Below the pieces are notes generated by a model. The model was not told where the DNA came from. It worked only from the letters and a program-made list of their open reading frames with translations, and searched no databases. The translations under genes and the position numbers were made by a program. This document shows, piece after piece, positions 19,275 through 30,019 of a stretch of 55,697 nt of DNA; within the stretch, counting starts at the first letter, position 1; each line of letters starts with the position of its first letter. This DNA comes from Aneurinibacillus terranovensis DSM 18919. Lineage in GTDB: Bacteria; Bacillota; Bacilli; Aneurinibacillales; Aneurinibacillaceae. The stretch is from assembly GCF_000430625.1 (NCBI RefSeq), contig NZ_AUMJ01000004.1, positions 179,502 to 235,198 of the forward strand, given 5' to 3'.

Positions 19275-19733
19275 TTGAGCAAAAACGTCATCGCCATTAC
19301 TGAACAATTGGTGGTGCCCATTCTGCAGCAGGATCATCTAGAGCTTGTTGAGATCGAATACGTGAAGGAAGGAAGCAACTGGTTTCTTCGGGTTTATATC
19401 GATAAAGAGGGTGGGGTAGACATCGAGGACTGTGGGCGGGTCAGCGAACAGCTAAGCAAGAAACTGGATGAGGCCGACCCGATCCCGGGCGCTTATTTTC
19501 TTGAAGTTTCTTCACCTGGGGCTGAACGTCCTCTTAAAAAAGACGCGGATTTTACGCGTGCAGTCGGAAAACATGTTCACATCACTACATATGAGCCAGT
19601 AGGCGGCGCCAAGGTGTTCGAAGGTGAACTTGTTTCCTATGACGGGAAGCAGCTTGAAGTTAAAGAGATAAAAACAACCGCGTTGATTCCGGTCGAAAAA
19701 ATAGCAACGGCGCGGTTAGCTGTCGTTTTCTAG
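19275..19733 (+). CDS. rimP: Ribosome maturation factor RimP
   Basis: RimP helps late assembly of the 30S subunit. The 152-residue product is close to B. subtilis Ylx[21 protein letters not shown] near the start, [20 protein letters not shown], and the signature [13 protein letters not shown] around residues 75-87. I prefer TTG at 19275 over ATG at 19269, because the TAGGGGG ribosome-binding site is then nine bases away and the protein begins MSKNV as in relatives. It leads the operon with nusA and infB. Confidence 0.96.
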   Translation: MSKNVIAITEQLVVPILQQDHLELVEIEYVKEGSNWFLRVYIDKEGGVDIEDCGRVSEQLSKKLDEADPIPGAYFLEVSSPGAERPLKKDADFTRAVGKHVHITTYEPVGGAKVFEGELVSYDGKQLEVKEIKTTALIPVEKIATARLAVVF

Positions 19734-19759
19734 GATTGAAAGGAGGGCCATTAATAGTC

Positions 19760-20932
19760 ATGAACTCAGAGTTTATTGAAGCTTTACACGACATAGAAAA
19801 AGAGAAGGGCATTAGCAAGGAGGTTTTGATCGAGGCGATAGAAGCCGCTCTCGTGTCAGGCTATAAAAGAAATTTTAATTCTGCCCAGAACGTGAGGGTT
19901 GATATTAACCGGGAACTCGGGAATGTAAGAGTGTTCGCCCGGAAAACGATCGTGGAGGATGTGACCGACCCGCGGACTCAGATTTCAGTTGATGAAGCGC
20001 ATGAAATCGACCCGAATTACAGGGTGGAAGATGTTGTTGATATCGAAGTCACTCCCCGCGACTTTGGCCGCATCGCGGCGCAAACGGCGAAACAGGTTGT
20101 GACCCAGCGTATTCGCGAAGCGGAGCGGGGTATCATTTATAACGAATTTATTGACCGTGAGCAGGACATTATTACAGGGATTGTCCAGCGGCAGGACAGC
20201 CGTTTCTATTATATTGATCTCGGTAAAGTAGAAGCACTAATGCCGCTCAATGAGAAAATGCCTACCGAAACATTTAAGCAGGGTGATCGGGTAAAAGCCT
20301 TTATCACGAAAGTAGAAAAAACAACAAAAGGCCCGCAAATTTTTGTTTCCCGTACACACCCTGGCCTGCTTAAGCGTTTGTTCGAACTGGAAGTGCCGGA
20401 AATTTTTGATGGTGTGGTGGAAATACGCTCGGTTGCCCGCGAAGCCGGCGACCGTTCCAAAATTGCTGTTTATTCCGCGGAACCGAATGTAGACCCGGTT
20501 GGCGCCTGTGTCGGGCCGAAAGGAATGCGGGTGCAGACCATCGTCCAGGAGTTAAAAGGTGAAAAAATTGATATTGTGAAATGGTCTGAAGATACCGCCG
20601 AATACATCGCCAATTCGTTAAGCCCTTCGAAAGTAGTCCATGTGACTGTGTATGAAGGGGAAAAAGTTACCCGTGTGATTGTGCCGGATTACCAGCTGTC
20701 GCTCGCGATCGGTAAAAAGGGCCAGAATGCCCGCTTAGCCGCGAAATTGACCGGATGGAAGATTGATATAAAGAGTGAATCGCAGGCTCAGGAAGAAGGA
20801 TTTGAGTTTTCCGAACCGGTTTCTATCATTTCATCGAAACAGGAAGTACAGCACCAGGATGAGCAAACAAGTGAGGCAATCGCGACTTCGGCTGAGAACA
20901 GTGACGTTACTGATCAAGAAGAAAAGGAGTAG
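19760..20932 (+). CDS. nusA: Transcription termination/antitermination factor NusA
   Basis: NusA binds RNA polymerase and RNA, increasing pausing and helping weak terminators. The 390-residue product starts [20 protein letters not shown], has the N-terminal polymerase-binding domain, an S1 domain (about 135-200), and two KH domains with [15 protein letters not shown] and [18 protein letters not shown]. It ends in an acidic Gln-rich tail and lacks the C-terminal acidic repeats of proteobacterial NusA, which is normal for Firmicutes. AAAGGAGGG precedes the ATG by 12 bases. Its own leader contains a terminator at 19182-19214. Confidence 0.97.
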   Translation: MNSEFIEALHDIEKEKGISKEVLIEAIEAALVSGYKRNFNSAQNVRVDINRELGNVRVFARKTIVEDVTDPRTQISVDEAHEIDPNYRVEDVVDIEVTPRDFGRIAAQTAKQVVTQRIREAERGIIYNEFIDREQDIITGIVQRQDSRFYYIDLGKVEALMPLNEKMPTETFKQGDRVKAFITKVEKTTKGPQIFVSRTHPGLLKRLFELEVPEIFDGVVEIRSVAREAGDRSKIAVYSAEPNVDPVGACVGPKGMRVQTIVQELKGEKIDIVKWSEDTAEYIANSLSPSKVVHVTVYEGEKVTRVIVPDYQLSLAIGKKGQNARLAAKLTGWKIDIKSESQAQEEGFEFSEPVSIISSKQEVQHQDEQTSEAIATSAENSDVTDQEEKE

Positions 20933-20939
20933 AGATTTC

Positions 20940-21215
20940 GTGAAAGCGAGAAAGACTCCGCAGCGAAAATGCATTGTAACGCAGGAAATGATGGATAAGC
21001 GGGACTTGATTCGCATTGTCCGGACGCCCGATGGGGAGGTCAAGCTCGATCCGACAGGAAAAGCTTCCGGAAGGGGTGCCTATATTTCCCGGTCGCGCAG
21101 TGCTTTCGCCGCAGCAAAGAAAAAAAAGCTGCTGAATCGCCCGTTAAAAATGGAAATTACTGACGAAATGTACGACATGCTTGAAAAAGAATTCGCAAGG
21201 TATGTGGTGGAATGA
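20940..21215 (+). CDS. rnpM: RNase P modulator RnpM (YlxR)
   Basis: This small RNA-binding protein of the YlxR family has been reported to bind the RNase P RNA and modulate tRNA processing in B. subtilis. The 91-residue product contains the family signature RKCIVTQEMMDKRDLIRIVR and ASGRGAYISRS. The start is GTG at 20940, chosen because AAAAGGAGT lies nine bases upstream; longer in-frame extensions overlap nusA and do not fit the family. It lies between nusA and the L7Ae-like gene, as usual. Confidence 0.93.
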   Translation: MKARKTPQRKCIVTQEMMDKRDLIRIVRTPDGEVKLDPTGKASGRGAYISRSRSAFAAAKKKKLLNRPLKMEITDEMYDMLEKEFARYVVE

Positions 21216-21532
21216 ATAAGGTTGAGCAGATGTTAGGTCTTGCCATGCGTGCCCGCAAAGTTTTGACGGGGGAAGAAACGATTGTCAAGGCAGTCCGGCA
21301 AGGAGAGGTGCGGCTCGTGATTCTCTCGAATGATGCCTCCGGGAATACACGTAAAAAAATAATGGATAAATGCACGTATTATCACGTACCTTGTGTCCTG
21401 TATGGGGACAGAGTGACACTTGGCTCTGCTCTTGGTAAAGAACAGCGGGTAGCCGTCGGTGTAACGGACGCCGGTTTTGCCAAAAAGATCGGTCAGTTAA
21501 TCGGTCAAAATCAAACGGGGGTGGATGAATGA
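21212..21532 (+). CDS. rplGA: L7Ae-family RNA-binding protein YlxQ (RplGA)
   Basis: YlxQ belongs to the L7Ae/L30e family, which bind kink-turns in RNA; its bacterial job is not settled. The 106-residue product has [38 protein letters not shown] and the usual C-terminal [11 protein letters not shown]. The start overlaps the rnpM stop (ATGA) and the stop overlaps the infB start, so three genes are translationally linked. Confidence 0.92.
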   Translation: MNKVEQMLGLAMRARKVLTGEETIVKAVRQGEVRLVILSNDASGNTRKKIMDKCTYYHVPCVLYGDRVTLGSALGKEQRVAVGVTDAGFAKKIGQLIGQNQTGVDE

Positions 21533-23979
21533 GTAAAATGCGTGTCTATGAATTCGCAAAAAAAATCGGATTAAGCAGTAAAGAGCTAACAAATCTTTTA
21601 GGCAAGTTACATGTTTCGGTTAACAATCATATGAGTATGTTGGAAACGTCAACGATGGAGCGGGTTGAACAGCACCTCAAACAAATGAAAGAACGTGCGG
21701 ATGGGCAGCAGCGATATACGGAAAAGAGTGGGAATATGGAAGAAAAAAAACAAGAACACAAGAAAACAACTACGACCAGCCAGAATCAGAACCACAATCA
21801 AAACCAGAACCAGAATCAGCGGCCTGGAAACGATAACCACAGCCAGCATACCCATGCCGGTGAAAAAAATAAAAACGGTCAAAATCAGCGGGTAAACCGG
21901 CCTCAGTCTTCAGGGAACAACCGTCCAAACGCAAGCACAGGCGGCAATCGTTCCGCATCAGACAGCAATGCCGGATCGAATGCCAACCAGCATAGCGGCC
22001 CTAACAGAAACAAACCAAATCGCCCGAAGCCGGGTGGAGTAAAACCGGCCGCAGCGAAACCGGCCCGGGATGACCGCCACGATCAGACGCGTGGAAAAAC
22101 GACCAAAAAATCAAAAGCAAACCCCAAACGTTTCGACGACAACAAAGTTTCGACAGAGGCTTCTGCCCGGATTGCCAACGGCAAAAGACGGCCGAACACG
22201 CCGCTTGCCGAACCAAAGCCGGAAGTAAAAGTCGAGAAAATTACTATTTCAGGTCCGATGACGGTAGCGGAATTGGGTAAGAAAATGAAGAAGGCTCCTT
22301 CCGAAATTATTAAAAAGCTTTTCGCCCTAGGAGTCATGGCCACAATTAACCAGGAAGTGGACACCGATACGATTCAGCTTATTGCCGCCGAATTTGATAT
22401 TGAGGTGGAAGAAAAAATCGAACTCGATTACAACGATTTTGAAAATATCGAGGAAGTCGATGAACCGGAAACGCTGAAAGAGCGTCCGCCTGTTGTTACC
22501 ATCATGGGGCACGTTGACCACGGGAAAACCACGCTGCTTGACGCGATTCGTGAGACCAATGTAACGTCCACGGAGGCCGGGGGAATTACCCAGCATATCG
22601 GAGCTTACCAGGTTATCAGGCACGGCAAGAAAATCACGTTTCTGGATACACCGGGCCACGCCGCATTTACAACCATGCGCGCACGCGGTGCACAGGTAAC
22701 GGATATCGCCATTATCGTGGTGGCCGCCGATGACGGGGTGATGCCGCAAACGGTTGAAGCCATTAATCATGCCAAAGCGGCCAATGTTCCGATTATCGTA
22801 GCCGTGAATAAAATGGATAAACCGGCGGCCAATCCGGACCGCGTAAAACAGGAGTTGACAGAATACGGTCTTGTTCCGGAAGATTGGGGTGGGGAGACGA
22901 TTTTCGTCCATGTGTCTGCCTTAAAACGTGAAGGGCTGGATGATATTCTTGAAATGATTCTCCTTGTTGCCGAAGTTCAGGAACTAAAAGCGAACCCCGA
23001 TAAACGTGCGCGCGGAACCGTTATCGAAGCGGAACTTGACCGCGGACGCGGACCGGTTGCCACCGTGCTTGTCCAATCGGGAACGCTTAAAATCGGAGAT
23101 CCTCTTGTCGTGGGAACGGCATACGGCCGGATTCGTGCGATGGTCAACGATAAAGGCCGCCGCATTAAAGAAGCAACGCCGTCCACGCCAGTGGAGATTA
23201 CCGGCTTAAATGACGTACCGCAGGCCGGGGACCGATTTATGGTATTCGAAGATGAAAAAACAGCACGCCAAATCGGGGAACGCCGCTCAACGAAACGCCG
23301 TGAAAGCGAATTGCGTGCCAGCGCTCGCGTTTCACTCGATGACCTGTTTAACCAGATTAAAGAGGGCGATATTAAAGAAATTAACGTCATTATCAAGGGG
23401 GACGTGCAGGGTTCTGTTGAAGCACTCCGCGGATCCTTGGAGAAAATCGACGTGGAAGGCGTGCGGGTTAAAATTATTCATACAGGCGTAGGCGCGATTT
23501 CGGAATCCGATGTCATCCTCGCTTCCGCTTCGAATGCGATCATTATCGGGTTTAATGTTCGTCCGGACCCGAATGCCCGCGCGACAGCCGAAGCTGAAAA
23601 GGTAGACATTCGCCTGCACCGCATTATTTATAAAGTCATGGAAGAAATTGAAGCTGCGATGAAAGGAATGCTTGAGCCTGTTTATGAAGAAAAGGTAATT
23701 GGGCAGGCTGAAGTACGCCAAACGTTCAAAGTTTCAAAAGTCGGTACGATTGCGGGATCGTATGTAACCGACGGGAAAATTCAACGGGATGCGGGCGTTC
23801 GCGTCATCCGCGACGGAATCGTCATATTCGAAGGAAAAATCGATGCCCTCAAACGCTTTAAAGATGATGCGAAAGAAGTGGCACAGGGCTATGAATGTGG
23901 GATAACAATAGAGAAATTCAACGATATTAAGGAGGGCGACATCCTCGAAGCGTTTGTCATGGAGGAAGTAGCTCAGTAG
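21529..23979 (+). CDS. infB: Translation initiation factor IF-2
   Basis: IF-2 is the GTPase that brings fMet-tRNA to the 30S subunit and promotes subunit joining. The 816-residue product has an IF2-N domain at the start ([20 protein letters not shown]), a disordered linker of about 150 residues very rich in Asn, Gln, Lys and Arg, a second N-terminal domain near 240-300, and the G domain with [12 protein letters not shown] (326-337), DTPGHAAF and NKMD. Domains II-IV follow to the end. Overlap with the previous gene is four bases (ATGA). An ATG three codons later is an alternative start. Confidence 0.98.
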   Translation: MSKMRVYEFAKKIGLSSKELTNLLGKLHVSVNNHMSMLETSTMERVEQHLKQMKERADGQQRYTEKSGNMEEKKQEHKKTTTTSQNQNHNQNQNQNQRPGNDNHSQHTHAGEKNKNGQNQRVNRPQSSGNNRPNASTGGNRSASDSNAGSNANQHSGPNRNKPNRPKPGGVKPAAAKPARDDRHDQTRGKTTKKSKANPKRFDDNKVSTEASARIANGKRRPNTPLAEPKPEVKVEKITISGPMTVAELGKKMKKAPSEIIKKLFALGVMATINQEVDTDTIQLIAAEFDIEVEEKIELDYNDFENIEEVDEPETLKERPPVVTIMGHVDHGKTTLLDAIRETNVTSTEAGGITQHIGAYQVIRHGKKITFLDTPGHAAFTTMRARGAQVTDIAIIVVAADDGVMPQTVEAINHAKAANVPIIVAVNKMDKPAANPDRVKQELTEYGLVPEDWGGETIFVHVSALKREGLDDILEMILLVAEVQELKANPDKRARGTVIEAELDRGRGPVATVLVQSGTLKIGDPLVVGTAYGRIRAMVNDKGRRIKEATPSTPVEITGLNDVPQAGDRFMVFEDEKTARQIGERRSTKRRESELRASARVSLDDLFNQIKEGDIKEINVIIKGDVQGSVEALRGSLEKIDVEGVRVKIIHTGVGAISESDVILASASNAIIIGFNVRPDPNARATAEAEKVDIRLHRIIYKVMEEIEAAMKGMLEPVYEEKVIGQAEVRQTFKVSKVGTIAGSYVTDGKIQRDAGVRVIRDGIVIFEGKIDALKRFKDDAKEVAQGYECGITIEKFNDIKEGDILEAFVMEEVAQ

Positions 23980-24005
23980 CGCTATTTGTAAATGAGGTGA
24001 AACAA

Positions 24006-24365
24006 ATGGGCAATGTCCGCACAAATCGCGTAGGCGAGGAAATCAAAAAGGAATTAAGCCAGATTATTCAGCGCGAGTTGAAAGATCCCCGCATTGGTTT
24101 CGTAACCGTAACAGGTGTAGAGGTTTCCGGTGACCTGTCTCAGGCAAAGGTGTTTATCAGTATTTTTGGCGATGAAGAAAAGCAGAGCGGCACGCTAAAA
24201 GCGCTGGAAAAAGCCAAGGGTTTTATGAGAACCGAGATTGGCCGGCGGGTCCGCTTGCGCCACACGCCGGATTTGCTGTTTAAAGTGGACGAATCCGTCG
24301 AATACGGCAACCGCATTGAAACCCTGCTGACCAAAATCCATCAGGAAGAAGGGGAAGACGAGTAA
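24006..24365 (+). CDS. rbfA: 30S ribosome-binding factor RbfA
   Basis: RbfA is a cold-shock and late-assembly factor that binds the 16S rRNA 5' domain. The 119-residue product shows [20 protein letters not shown] and [20 protein letters not shown], ending with an acidic tail. I prefer ATG 24006, five bases behind GAGGTGA, over an in-frame GTG at 23997 that lies within that site. The stop and the nrnA start overlap by one base. Confidence 0.96.
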   Translation: MGNVRTNRVGEEIKKELSQIIQRELKDPRIGFVTVTGVEVSGDLSQAKVFISIFGDEEKQSGTLKALEKAKGFMRTEIGRRVRLRHTPDLLFKVDESVEYGNRIETLLTKIHQEEGEDE

Positions 24366-25357
24366 TGTCGGATTTTACCGTTTCCCTGCAGGCTGCAGAA
24401 CGCTTTATAAAAGAAAATGACCGCTTTTTGGTGGTCAACCACGTTAACCCGGATGGGGATGCGACCGGTTCACTGCTTGCAATGGGCTGGCTTCTCCGCC
24501 AGCTTGGCAAGCAGGTGACGCTTGTCAATGAGGGCCCCACCCCGGAGAAGTTTATGTTTTTGCCGGGCGCTTCAGACATTCTTGATGCCAGCAAGGCAGA
24601 TGTGCAAAAGCATGATGTCGTTATCACTTGTGATTGTGCGGATAAGGCTCGAGTCGGACAGATTGCCGATTGGTTTGCGGAAGGCTGCCAACTGCTGAAC
24701 ATCGATCACCATCCGACGAATGACGGATACGGCACTGTTAATCTCGTGCGCAGCGAGGCAGCCGCCACAGCGGAAGTGCTGTATGATTTCATCCAAGCAA
24801 TGAAACTGCCGGTTAGCAAAGAAACAGCGGTTTGCCTCTATACAGGGCTTCTGACCGACACCGGGGGCTTCCGCTATTCGAACACAACTTCTCATGTGAT
24901 GGGCATCGCGTCCAGTTTGCTCTCAACGGGTGTTGAGCCGGGAAAAGTGGCCGAACGAGTGCTGGAGACGATAACAAAACCGTATCTCGCCCTGCTGACC
25001 AGAGTGCTGCCCACTATTGAATTTTCGGAAAGTGGCCAGGTTGCCTCGATGGCGGTTAGCCTGAGTGATATGCTGGAAACGGGGGCCGCGGATGAGGATA
25101 CCGAAGGACTGGTGAATTACGGCCGGAATGTCGAAGGGGTTGAAGTAGGCATCCTATATAAGCAGAAGGCGGAGAACCAGGTTAAAGTCAGTTTGCGCTC
25201 GCGGGAACGCGTCGACGTATCCGCCGTTGCCAAATCGCTGGGCGGCGGCGGCCATGTACGGGCCGCAGGCTGTACGATCCACGGAACCATCGAGGAGGCA
25301 AAAAGAATTCTTTCACAAAAGCTGCGGGAAGCGTTTCAGAAGGGCGAAAAGTCATGA
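24365..25357 (+). CDS. nrnA: NanoRNase/pAp phosphatase NrnA (DHH family)
   Basis: NrnA degrades very short RNAs and hydrolyses pAp. The 330-residue product has the DHH-family metal motifs in order: NHVNPDGDATGS (about residues 22-33), a CDCAD segment near 82, NIDHHPTNDGYG near 115, and TGLLTDTGGFRYSNT near 161. The DHHA1 domain with the glycine-rich GGGGHVRAAG is near 295. It is co-translated with rbfA and overlaps truB by four bases, the same arrangement as in B. subtilis. Confidence 0.96.
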   Translation: MSDFTVSLQAAERFIKENDRFLVVNHVNPDGDATGSLLAMGWLLRQLGKQVTLVNEGPTPEKFMFLPGASDILDASKADVQKHDVVITCDCADKARVGQIADWFAEGCQLLNIDHHPTNDGYGTVNLVRSEAAATAEVLYDFIQAMKLPVSKETAVCLYTGLLTDTGGFRYSNTTSHVMGIASSLLSTGVEPGKVAERVLETITKPYLALLTRVLPTIEFSESGQVASMAVSLSDMLETGAADEDTEGLVNYGRNVEGVEVGILYKQKAENQVKVSLRSRERVDVSAVAKSLGGGGHVRAAGCTIHGTIEEAKRILSQKLREAFQKGEKS

Positions 25358-26274
25358 GCGAACTGTCCGGAATCCTGCCTCTCTTTAAACCGGAAGGTAT
25401 GACTTCCCATGATTGTGTTATGAAGATTCGCCGACTGGCCGGCACGAGAAAAGTTGGACATACCGGTACGCTCGATCCCGACGTAACCGGTGTCCTTCCT
25501 ATTTGTATCGGAAAGGCGACCAAAGTCGCGGATTATTTGCACGATGAACCTAAAACATACCGGGCCGAACTAACGATTGGAATCGCGACCGATACGGAGG
25601 ATGCAGGCGGCCAAATCCTCGAAACGAAAGAAAAGCAGGATGATCTGACCGAGGCGGAACTTCGCTACGTGTTCGAACGCTTTACGGGTGCAATCACCCA
25701 GGTTCCACCGATGTATTCGGCAGTCAAAGTAAACGGGAAGCGGCTCCATGAATTGGCGCGTGAAGGAAAAATAGTGGAACGCCAGCCGCGCCAGGTGATG
25801 ATTTATGGAATCAACCCGGAAGAAATTAGGTTGGACAAACCATATCCGACCGTACATTTCACCGTTTCCTGTTCAAAAGGAACCTATATTCGCACGCTGT
25901 GTGCAGACATTGGTCGTGAGCTTGGCTACCCTGCGCACATGTCTTATCTTCAGCGAATAAAAAGCGGCCCTTTCACTCTGGAACAATGCGTGACATTGCA
26001 GACAGTGGCGAAAGCCGCAGAAGAAAATACATTACATACGCTTCTCTATCCCCTCGATCGGGCGCTCATCCAATACCCTGCCGTGCATGTTCCTCAGGGC
26101 AGGGTCCAGGCTATTTTAAACGGCCTCAGCCAGCGTCACGTAAACCCGGGGGATTGGGAAAAAGGCGATAAACTGCGCTTATATGCGCCGGACGGTACGT
26201 TTCTTGCGCTGCACGCCGTTGTGGAAACAGATAGAGATACAGGGGTAGAATCAAAGCCTGTCAAGGTGTTTTAG
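25354..26274 (+). CDS. truB: tRNA pseudouridine-55 synthase
   Basis: TruB makes pseudouridine 55 in the T-arm of tRNAs. The 306-residue protein contains the catalytic aspartate in HTGTLDPDVTGVLPICIGKA (about residues 36-55), then KTYRAELTIG and KGTYIRTLCADIG, and a C-terminal PUA-like domain. The ATG overlaps the nrnA stop (ATGA). It is followed after 23 bases by ribF. Confidence 0.97.
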   Translation: MSELSGILPLFKPEGMTSHDCVMKIRRLAGTRKVGHTGTLDPDVTGVLPICIGKATKVADYLHDEPKTYRAELTIGIATDTEDAGGQILETKEKQDDLTEAELRYVFERFTGAITQVPPMYSAVKVNGKRLHELAREGKIVERQPRQVMIYGINPEEIRLDKPYPTVHFTVSCSKGTYIRTLCADIGRELGYPAHMSYLQRIKSGPFTLEQCVTLQTVAKAAEENTLHTLLYPLDRALIQYPAVHVPQGRVQAILNGLSQRHVNPGDWEKGDKLRLYAPDGTFLALHAVVETDRDTGVESKPVKVF

Positions 26275-26297
26275 TTTCAGTTAGAGGGGGAGACAAT

Positions 26298-27242
26298 ATG
26301 GAAATTCAGCGCATTGTTTATCCTTTGGCTTCGGATTTTCACGGGGGAGAATGCGTGCTTGCTATGGGATATTTTGACGGTGTTCATATCGGCCACAGGC
26401 GTGTCATACAGCAGGCGATCGATTGCGCCCGTTCTTTAGGAGTGCCGGCGGCTGTTATGACATTCGATCCACACCCGCGGGAAGTGCTCGGACAGAGCGG
26501 TTATACGCAGTATCTGACACCGCTTGAGGAAAAATTGAAGCAGCTGGATAAAATGGGCGTCGATATGGCCTATGTCGTAAATTTCGATATTTCGTTTGCC
26601 GCCATCTATCCCGAAGACTTTATTGATGAATTTTTGATGCGGTTACATCCAAAACACATTGTGGTAGGTTTTGATTATACGTTTGGACATAAAGGGGCGG
26701 GAACTGCGTTTACTCTCCAGGAGCATGCACGTGGACGCTATCAGCTCGATGTTATTTCTCCGATTAATCGTTTCGGTGAAAAAGTGAGCAGCACCCTGAT
26801 TCGTGAGTATTTATACAGCGGAAAAATCAAGGAAGCCAATCAGTTTCTCGGCCGCCCCTACCGGGTGAGCGGATTCGTTGGGCACGGAGAGAAACGAGGA
26901 CGCACAATCGGGTTTCCCACGGCGAATATTGACCTGGCCGCACCCTATATCATACCGAAAAACGGCGTATACGGCGTGCGTGTCTGGTATGATGGCCGTG
27001 CGTACAACGGTGTGATGAATGTTGGAATCAAGCCTACGTTTGAAAACGAGCGCAAGTTTAAAACGCTTGAGGTCTTTATTTTAGATTTTATGGGTGATTT
27101 GTACGGCAAACAGCTAGATGTTGAATTTTTGTTCTTTATCCGTGAAGAGCAGAAGTTCTCCGGGGTAGAAGCGCTCATTTCCCGGATTCAACAGGATGTC
27201 GATGTCGCCAGCGCTGCATTTGCTGCGGGTTCCCGCCAGTAA
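26298..27242 (+). CDS. ribF: Bifunctional riboflavin kinase / FAD synthetase
   Basis: RibF phosphorylates riboflavin to FMN and adenylates FMN to FAD. The 314-residue product has the nucleotidyltransferase motif [14 protein letters not shown] (about residues 24-37), the SSTLIREYL segment near 160, and the kinase domain with [11 protein letters not shown] near 200. The ATG at 26298 follows AGAGGGGGAGA. It ends the nusA-operon run; rpsO behind it has its own promoter. Confidence 0.97.
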   Translation: MEIQRIVYPLASDFHGGECVLAMGYFDGVHIGHRRVIQQAIDCARSLGVPAAVMTFDPHPREVLGQSGYTQYLTPLEEKLKQLDKMGVDMAYVVNFDISFAAIYPEDFIDEFLMRLHPKHIVVGFDYTFGHKGAGTAFTLQEHARGRYQLDVISPINRFGEKVSSTLIREYLYSGKIKEANQFLGRPYRVSGFVGHGEKRGRTIGFPTANIDLAAPYIIPKNGVYGVRVWYDGRAYNGVMNVGIKPTFENERKFKTLEVFILDFMGDLYGKQLDVEFLFFIREEQKFSGVEALISRIQQDVDVASAAFAAGSRQ

Positions 27243-27258
27243 AATCCGTTCGTTTTCC

Positions 27259-27287
27259 TTTACTCGGCCCATAGGGTATGGTATACT
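27259..27287 (+). promoter_or_regulatory. Promoter of rpsO
   Basis: TTTACT (27259-27264) and TATACT (27282-27287) are 17 bases apart. TG precedes the -10 box (TATGG then TATACT), adding a partial extended -10. The transcript would have a leader of about 85 bases. Confidence 0.65.
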
Positions 27288-27306
27288 GTCTTCTGTAAGT
27301 TTAATG

Positions 27307-27340
27307 AACCGTAGCTTGGAATACCGATTCACCAACGGTT
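27307..27340 (+). promoter_or_regulatory. Candidate S15 leader RNA of rpsO
   Basis: AACCGT (27307-27312) pairs with ACGGTT (27335-27340) around an inner hairpin TGGAAT / ATTCACCA with a small bulge. The structure ends 23 bases before the rpsO ribosome-binding site. Autoregulatory S15 leaders are well known in Bacillales and other bacteria; whether this one follows a known consensus was not tested. Confidence 0.5.
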
Positions 27341-27378
27341 TTCTAGGGTACAGGGGATTACATGAGGAGGTGAACAGG

Positions 27379-27648
27379 ATGGCTTTGACACAAGAACGCA
27401 AGCAACAACTCATTGAAGAATACCGTACACACGAGTCCGATACCGGATCACCGGAAGTACAGATTGCTATCCTTACGGAAAAAATCAATTATTTAAATGA
27501 CCACTTGCGTACGCACAAGAAAGACCACCATTCCCGTCGCGGGCTTCTGAAAATGGTTGGTCAGCGCCGTAACTTGCTTGCTTATCTTAAAGATAACGAT
27601 GTAGCCCGTTACCGTGAATTAATCAACAGATTAGGCTTGCGCCGATAG
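27379..27648 (+). CDS. rpsO: 30S ribosomal protein S15
   Basis: S15 binds the central domain of 16S rRNA early in assembly. The 89-residue product has the standard length and contains [19 protein letters not shown] and [16 protein letters not shown]. The ATG at 27379 follows GAGGAGGTGA. Upstream in-frame codons reach into ribF and are not part of the gene. It is followed by a strong terminator. Confidence 0.98.
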   Translation: MALTQERKQQLIEEYRTHESDTGSPEVQIAILTEKINYLNDHLRTHKKDHHSRRGLLKMVGQRRNLLAYLKDNDVARYRELINRLGLRR

Positions 27649-27658
27649 TTTATGTTTT

Positions 27659-27686
27659 AAAAAAAGCGGGGATTCCCCGCTTTTTT
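27659..27686 (+). terminator. Intrinsic terminator of rpsO
   Basis: GCGGGG (27666-27671) and CCCCGC (27675-27680) form a stem extended by A-rich and T-rich flanks (AAAAA and TTTTTT). It is a classic intrinsic terminator and separates rpsO from pnp. Confidence 0.9.
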
Positions 27687-27799
27687 CATGTTCGTTCATA
27701 TTAACAACATTTTCTTTTATTTCTAAGCTTTGCAGGAAATACTAGAATGATGACGAAGTATCATTTGTTAAGTCACAGAGAGGAGGCACCATTTCTTTT

Positions 27800-29902
27800 A
27801 TGGATGCAAAAGTATTTGAATTTGATTTTGCAGGACGGAAAATGTCTATCGAATACGGAAAACTGGCCAAACAGGCAAACGGTTCTGTGCTGGTCCGTTA
27901 CGGAGATTCGGTCGTATTAAGCGTGGTAACGGCTTCGAAAAACCCTTCTCCACTGGATTTCTTTCCACTTACTGTAAATTACGAAGAGCGGCTTTACGCG
28001 GTTGGAAAAATCCCGGGAGGATTTATCAAACGGGAAGGTCGCCCGAGCGAAAAAGCGATCCTCGCAAGCCGCCTGATTGATCGCCCGATTCGCCCGCTTT
28101 TCCCTGAAGGCTTCCGCAATGAAGTACAGGTTGTTAATACGGTCATGTCTGTTGACCAGGACTGTTCGACAGAAATAGCAGCGATGATCGGTACATCAGC
28201 AGCGCTCTCCATTTCTGACATTCCTTTTAACGGCCCGATCGCGGGGGTAATTGTCGGAAGAGTGGACGGGGAACTTGTGATCAATCCGACCGTTGAACAA
28301 ATGGAAAAAAGCGATATTAACCTGACGGTAGCCGGTACATATGACGCGATCAACATGGTTGAAGCAGGGGCAAAAGAAGTATCGGAAGAAGTCATGTTGG
28401 AAGCGCTCATGAAAGGCCATGACGAAATCCGTAAAGTAGTGAAACAAATTGCCGCCATAGCGGAAGAAATAGGCAAGGAAAAAGTGGAAGTCGATCTTCA
28501 CCAAGTGGATGAAACGATCGAACAGGCTGTGCGTGATTTTGCCGCTGAGCGGCTCATTAAAGCCGTACGCATTGAAGAAAAGCAGGCACGTTACGATGCC
28601 ATCGACGAGATTAATGAAGAAACGCTCGCGCATTTTGCGGAAATCTATCCGGATGATGCGAAAGCGATTAGCGAAGTTCTCCACACGATCGTTAAAGACG
28701 AAGTACGCCGCTTAATCACGGTTGACAAAGTCCGTCCGGACGGCCGCGCGCTCGACGAGATTCGCCCGGTTAGCTGCGAAGTCGGTGTCCTTCCGCGTGC
28801 ACACGGTTCCGGTCTTTTCACGCGCGGGCAAACTCAGGTTCTCAGCGTTTGTACGCTCGGCGCGCTTGGGGACGTACAAATCCTTGATGGACTGGGGCTT
28901 GAAGAGTCAAAGCGTTTCATGCACCATTACAACTTCCCGCCATACAGTGTAGGGGAAGCAAGACCACTGCGTCCGCCAGGCCGGCGCGAAATCGGCCACG
29001 GTGCATTAGGAGAGCGTGCGCTTGAACCGATTATTCCTGATGAGGACACATTCCCATACACGATCCGTCTTGTGTCAGAAGTCTTAGAGTCGAACGGGTC
29101 AAGCTCACAGGGCAGCATTTGCGGAAGCACCATGGCGCTCATGCAGGCAGGTGTACCCATTAAGGCGCCGGTAGCCGGTATTGCGATGGGACTTGTTAAA
29201 GATGGTGAAGATTACACCATTCTAACGGACATTCAGGGGATGGAAGATCATCTGGGTGATATGGACTTTAAAGTAGCAGGTACCCGTGATGGTATTACGG
29301 CACTGCAGATGGATATTAAAATCGAAGGCATTAATCGCCAGATTCTTGAAGAAGCGTTAACCCAGGCGCGTGCAGGGCGGCTTTTCATCCTTGGTAAAAT
29401 GGAGGAAGCCATCAGCGAGCCAAACAAGGAGTTGTCTCCATTCGCACCGAAAATTACTACGATGCGGATTAATCCGGACAAAATTCGGGATGTGATTGGA
29501 CCGAGCGGCCGTATCATTAATAAAATTATTGAAGAAACGGGCGTTAAGATCGATATTGAGCAGGACGGCCGCGTTTACATTGCGTCGGTGGACAGTCAAA
29601 TGAACGAAAAAGCGAAGAAAATTATCGAAGATATCGTACGTGAAGTGGAAGTGGGACAAATCTACCTCGGTACGGTCAAACGAATCGAAAAATTTGGCGC
29701 GTTCGTTGAAATTTTCTCCGGCAAGGATGGGCTCGTGCATATCTCCCAGCTTGCGGAAGATCGGGTGGGCAAGGTAGAAGACGTAGTAAAAATAGGGGAT
29801 CAGCTTCTTGTTAAAGTAACAGAAATTGATAACCAGGGACGCATCAATCTTTCTCATAAGGCCGTTCTTAAGGAACAAAAGCAGCAGCAGGAACAAAAAT
29901 AA
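27800..29902 (+). CDS. pnp: Polynucleotide phosphorylase
   Basis: PNPase is the main phosphorolytic 3'-5' exoribonuclease of the RNA degradation machinery. The 700-residue product has two RNase PH domains (about 1-210 and 310-540), the active-site region with [15 protein letters not shown] near 435, a KH domain ([20 protein letters not shown] near 565) and an S1 domain at the end with [20 protein letters not shown]. The AGGAGG site lies 13 bases before the ATG, longer than usual, but the N-terminus [12 protein letters not shown] fits the family. RNase J2 is encoded 8 kb downstream. Confidence 0.97.
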   Translation: MDAKVFEFDFAGRKMSIEYGKLAKQANGSVLVRYGDSVVLSVVTASKNPSPLDFFPLTVNYEERLYAVGKIPGGFIKREGRPSEKAILASRLIDRPIRPLFPEGFRNEVQVVNTVMSVDQDCSTEIAAMIGTSAALSISDIPFNGPIAGVIVGRVDGELVINPTVEQMEKSDINLTVAGTYDAINMVEAGAKEVSEEVMLEALMKGHDEIRKVVKQIAAIAEEIGKEKVEVDLHQVDETIEQAVRDFAAERLIKAVRIEEKQARYDAIDEINEETLAHFAEIYPDDAKAISEVLHTIVKDEVRRLITVDKVRPDGRALDEIRPVSCEVGVLPRAHGSGLFTRGQTQVLSVCTLGALGDVQILDGLGLEESKRFMHHYNFPPYSVGEARPLRPPGRREIGHGALGERALEPIIPDEDTFPYTIRLVSEVLESNGSSSQGSICGSTMALMQAGVPIKAPVAGIAMGLVKDGEDYTILTDIQGMEDHLGDMDFKVAGTRDGITALQMDIKIEGINRQILEEALTQARAGRLFILGKMEEAISEPNKELSPFAPKITTMRINPDKIRDVIGPSGRIINKIIEETGVKIDIEQDGRVYIASVDSQMNEKAKKIIEDIVREVEVGQIYLGTVKRIEKFGAFVEIFSGKDGLVHISQLAEDRVGKVEDVVKIGDQLLVKVTEIDNQGRINLSHKAVLKEQKQQQEQK

Positions 29903-29910
29903 ACACCAAG

Positions 29911-29952
29911 ATAGCGACGTCATTTTCATGACAGATAGTCGCTATTTTTTAT
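29911..29952 (+). terminator. Terminator after pnp
   Basis: ATAGCGAC (29911-29918) pairs with GTCGCTAT (29938-29945), with an inner TCAT/ATGA pairing, followed by TTTTTATTTT. Confidence 0.85.
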
Positions 29953-30019
29953 TTTCGTGCATAGCTCCGGACCGGGGGGCATAAAGTGGTACAAACCTTA
30001 TAAGGAGTGTTTTGTACCG

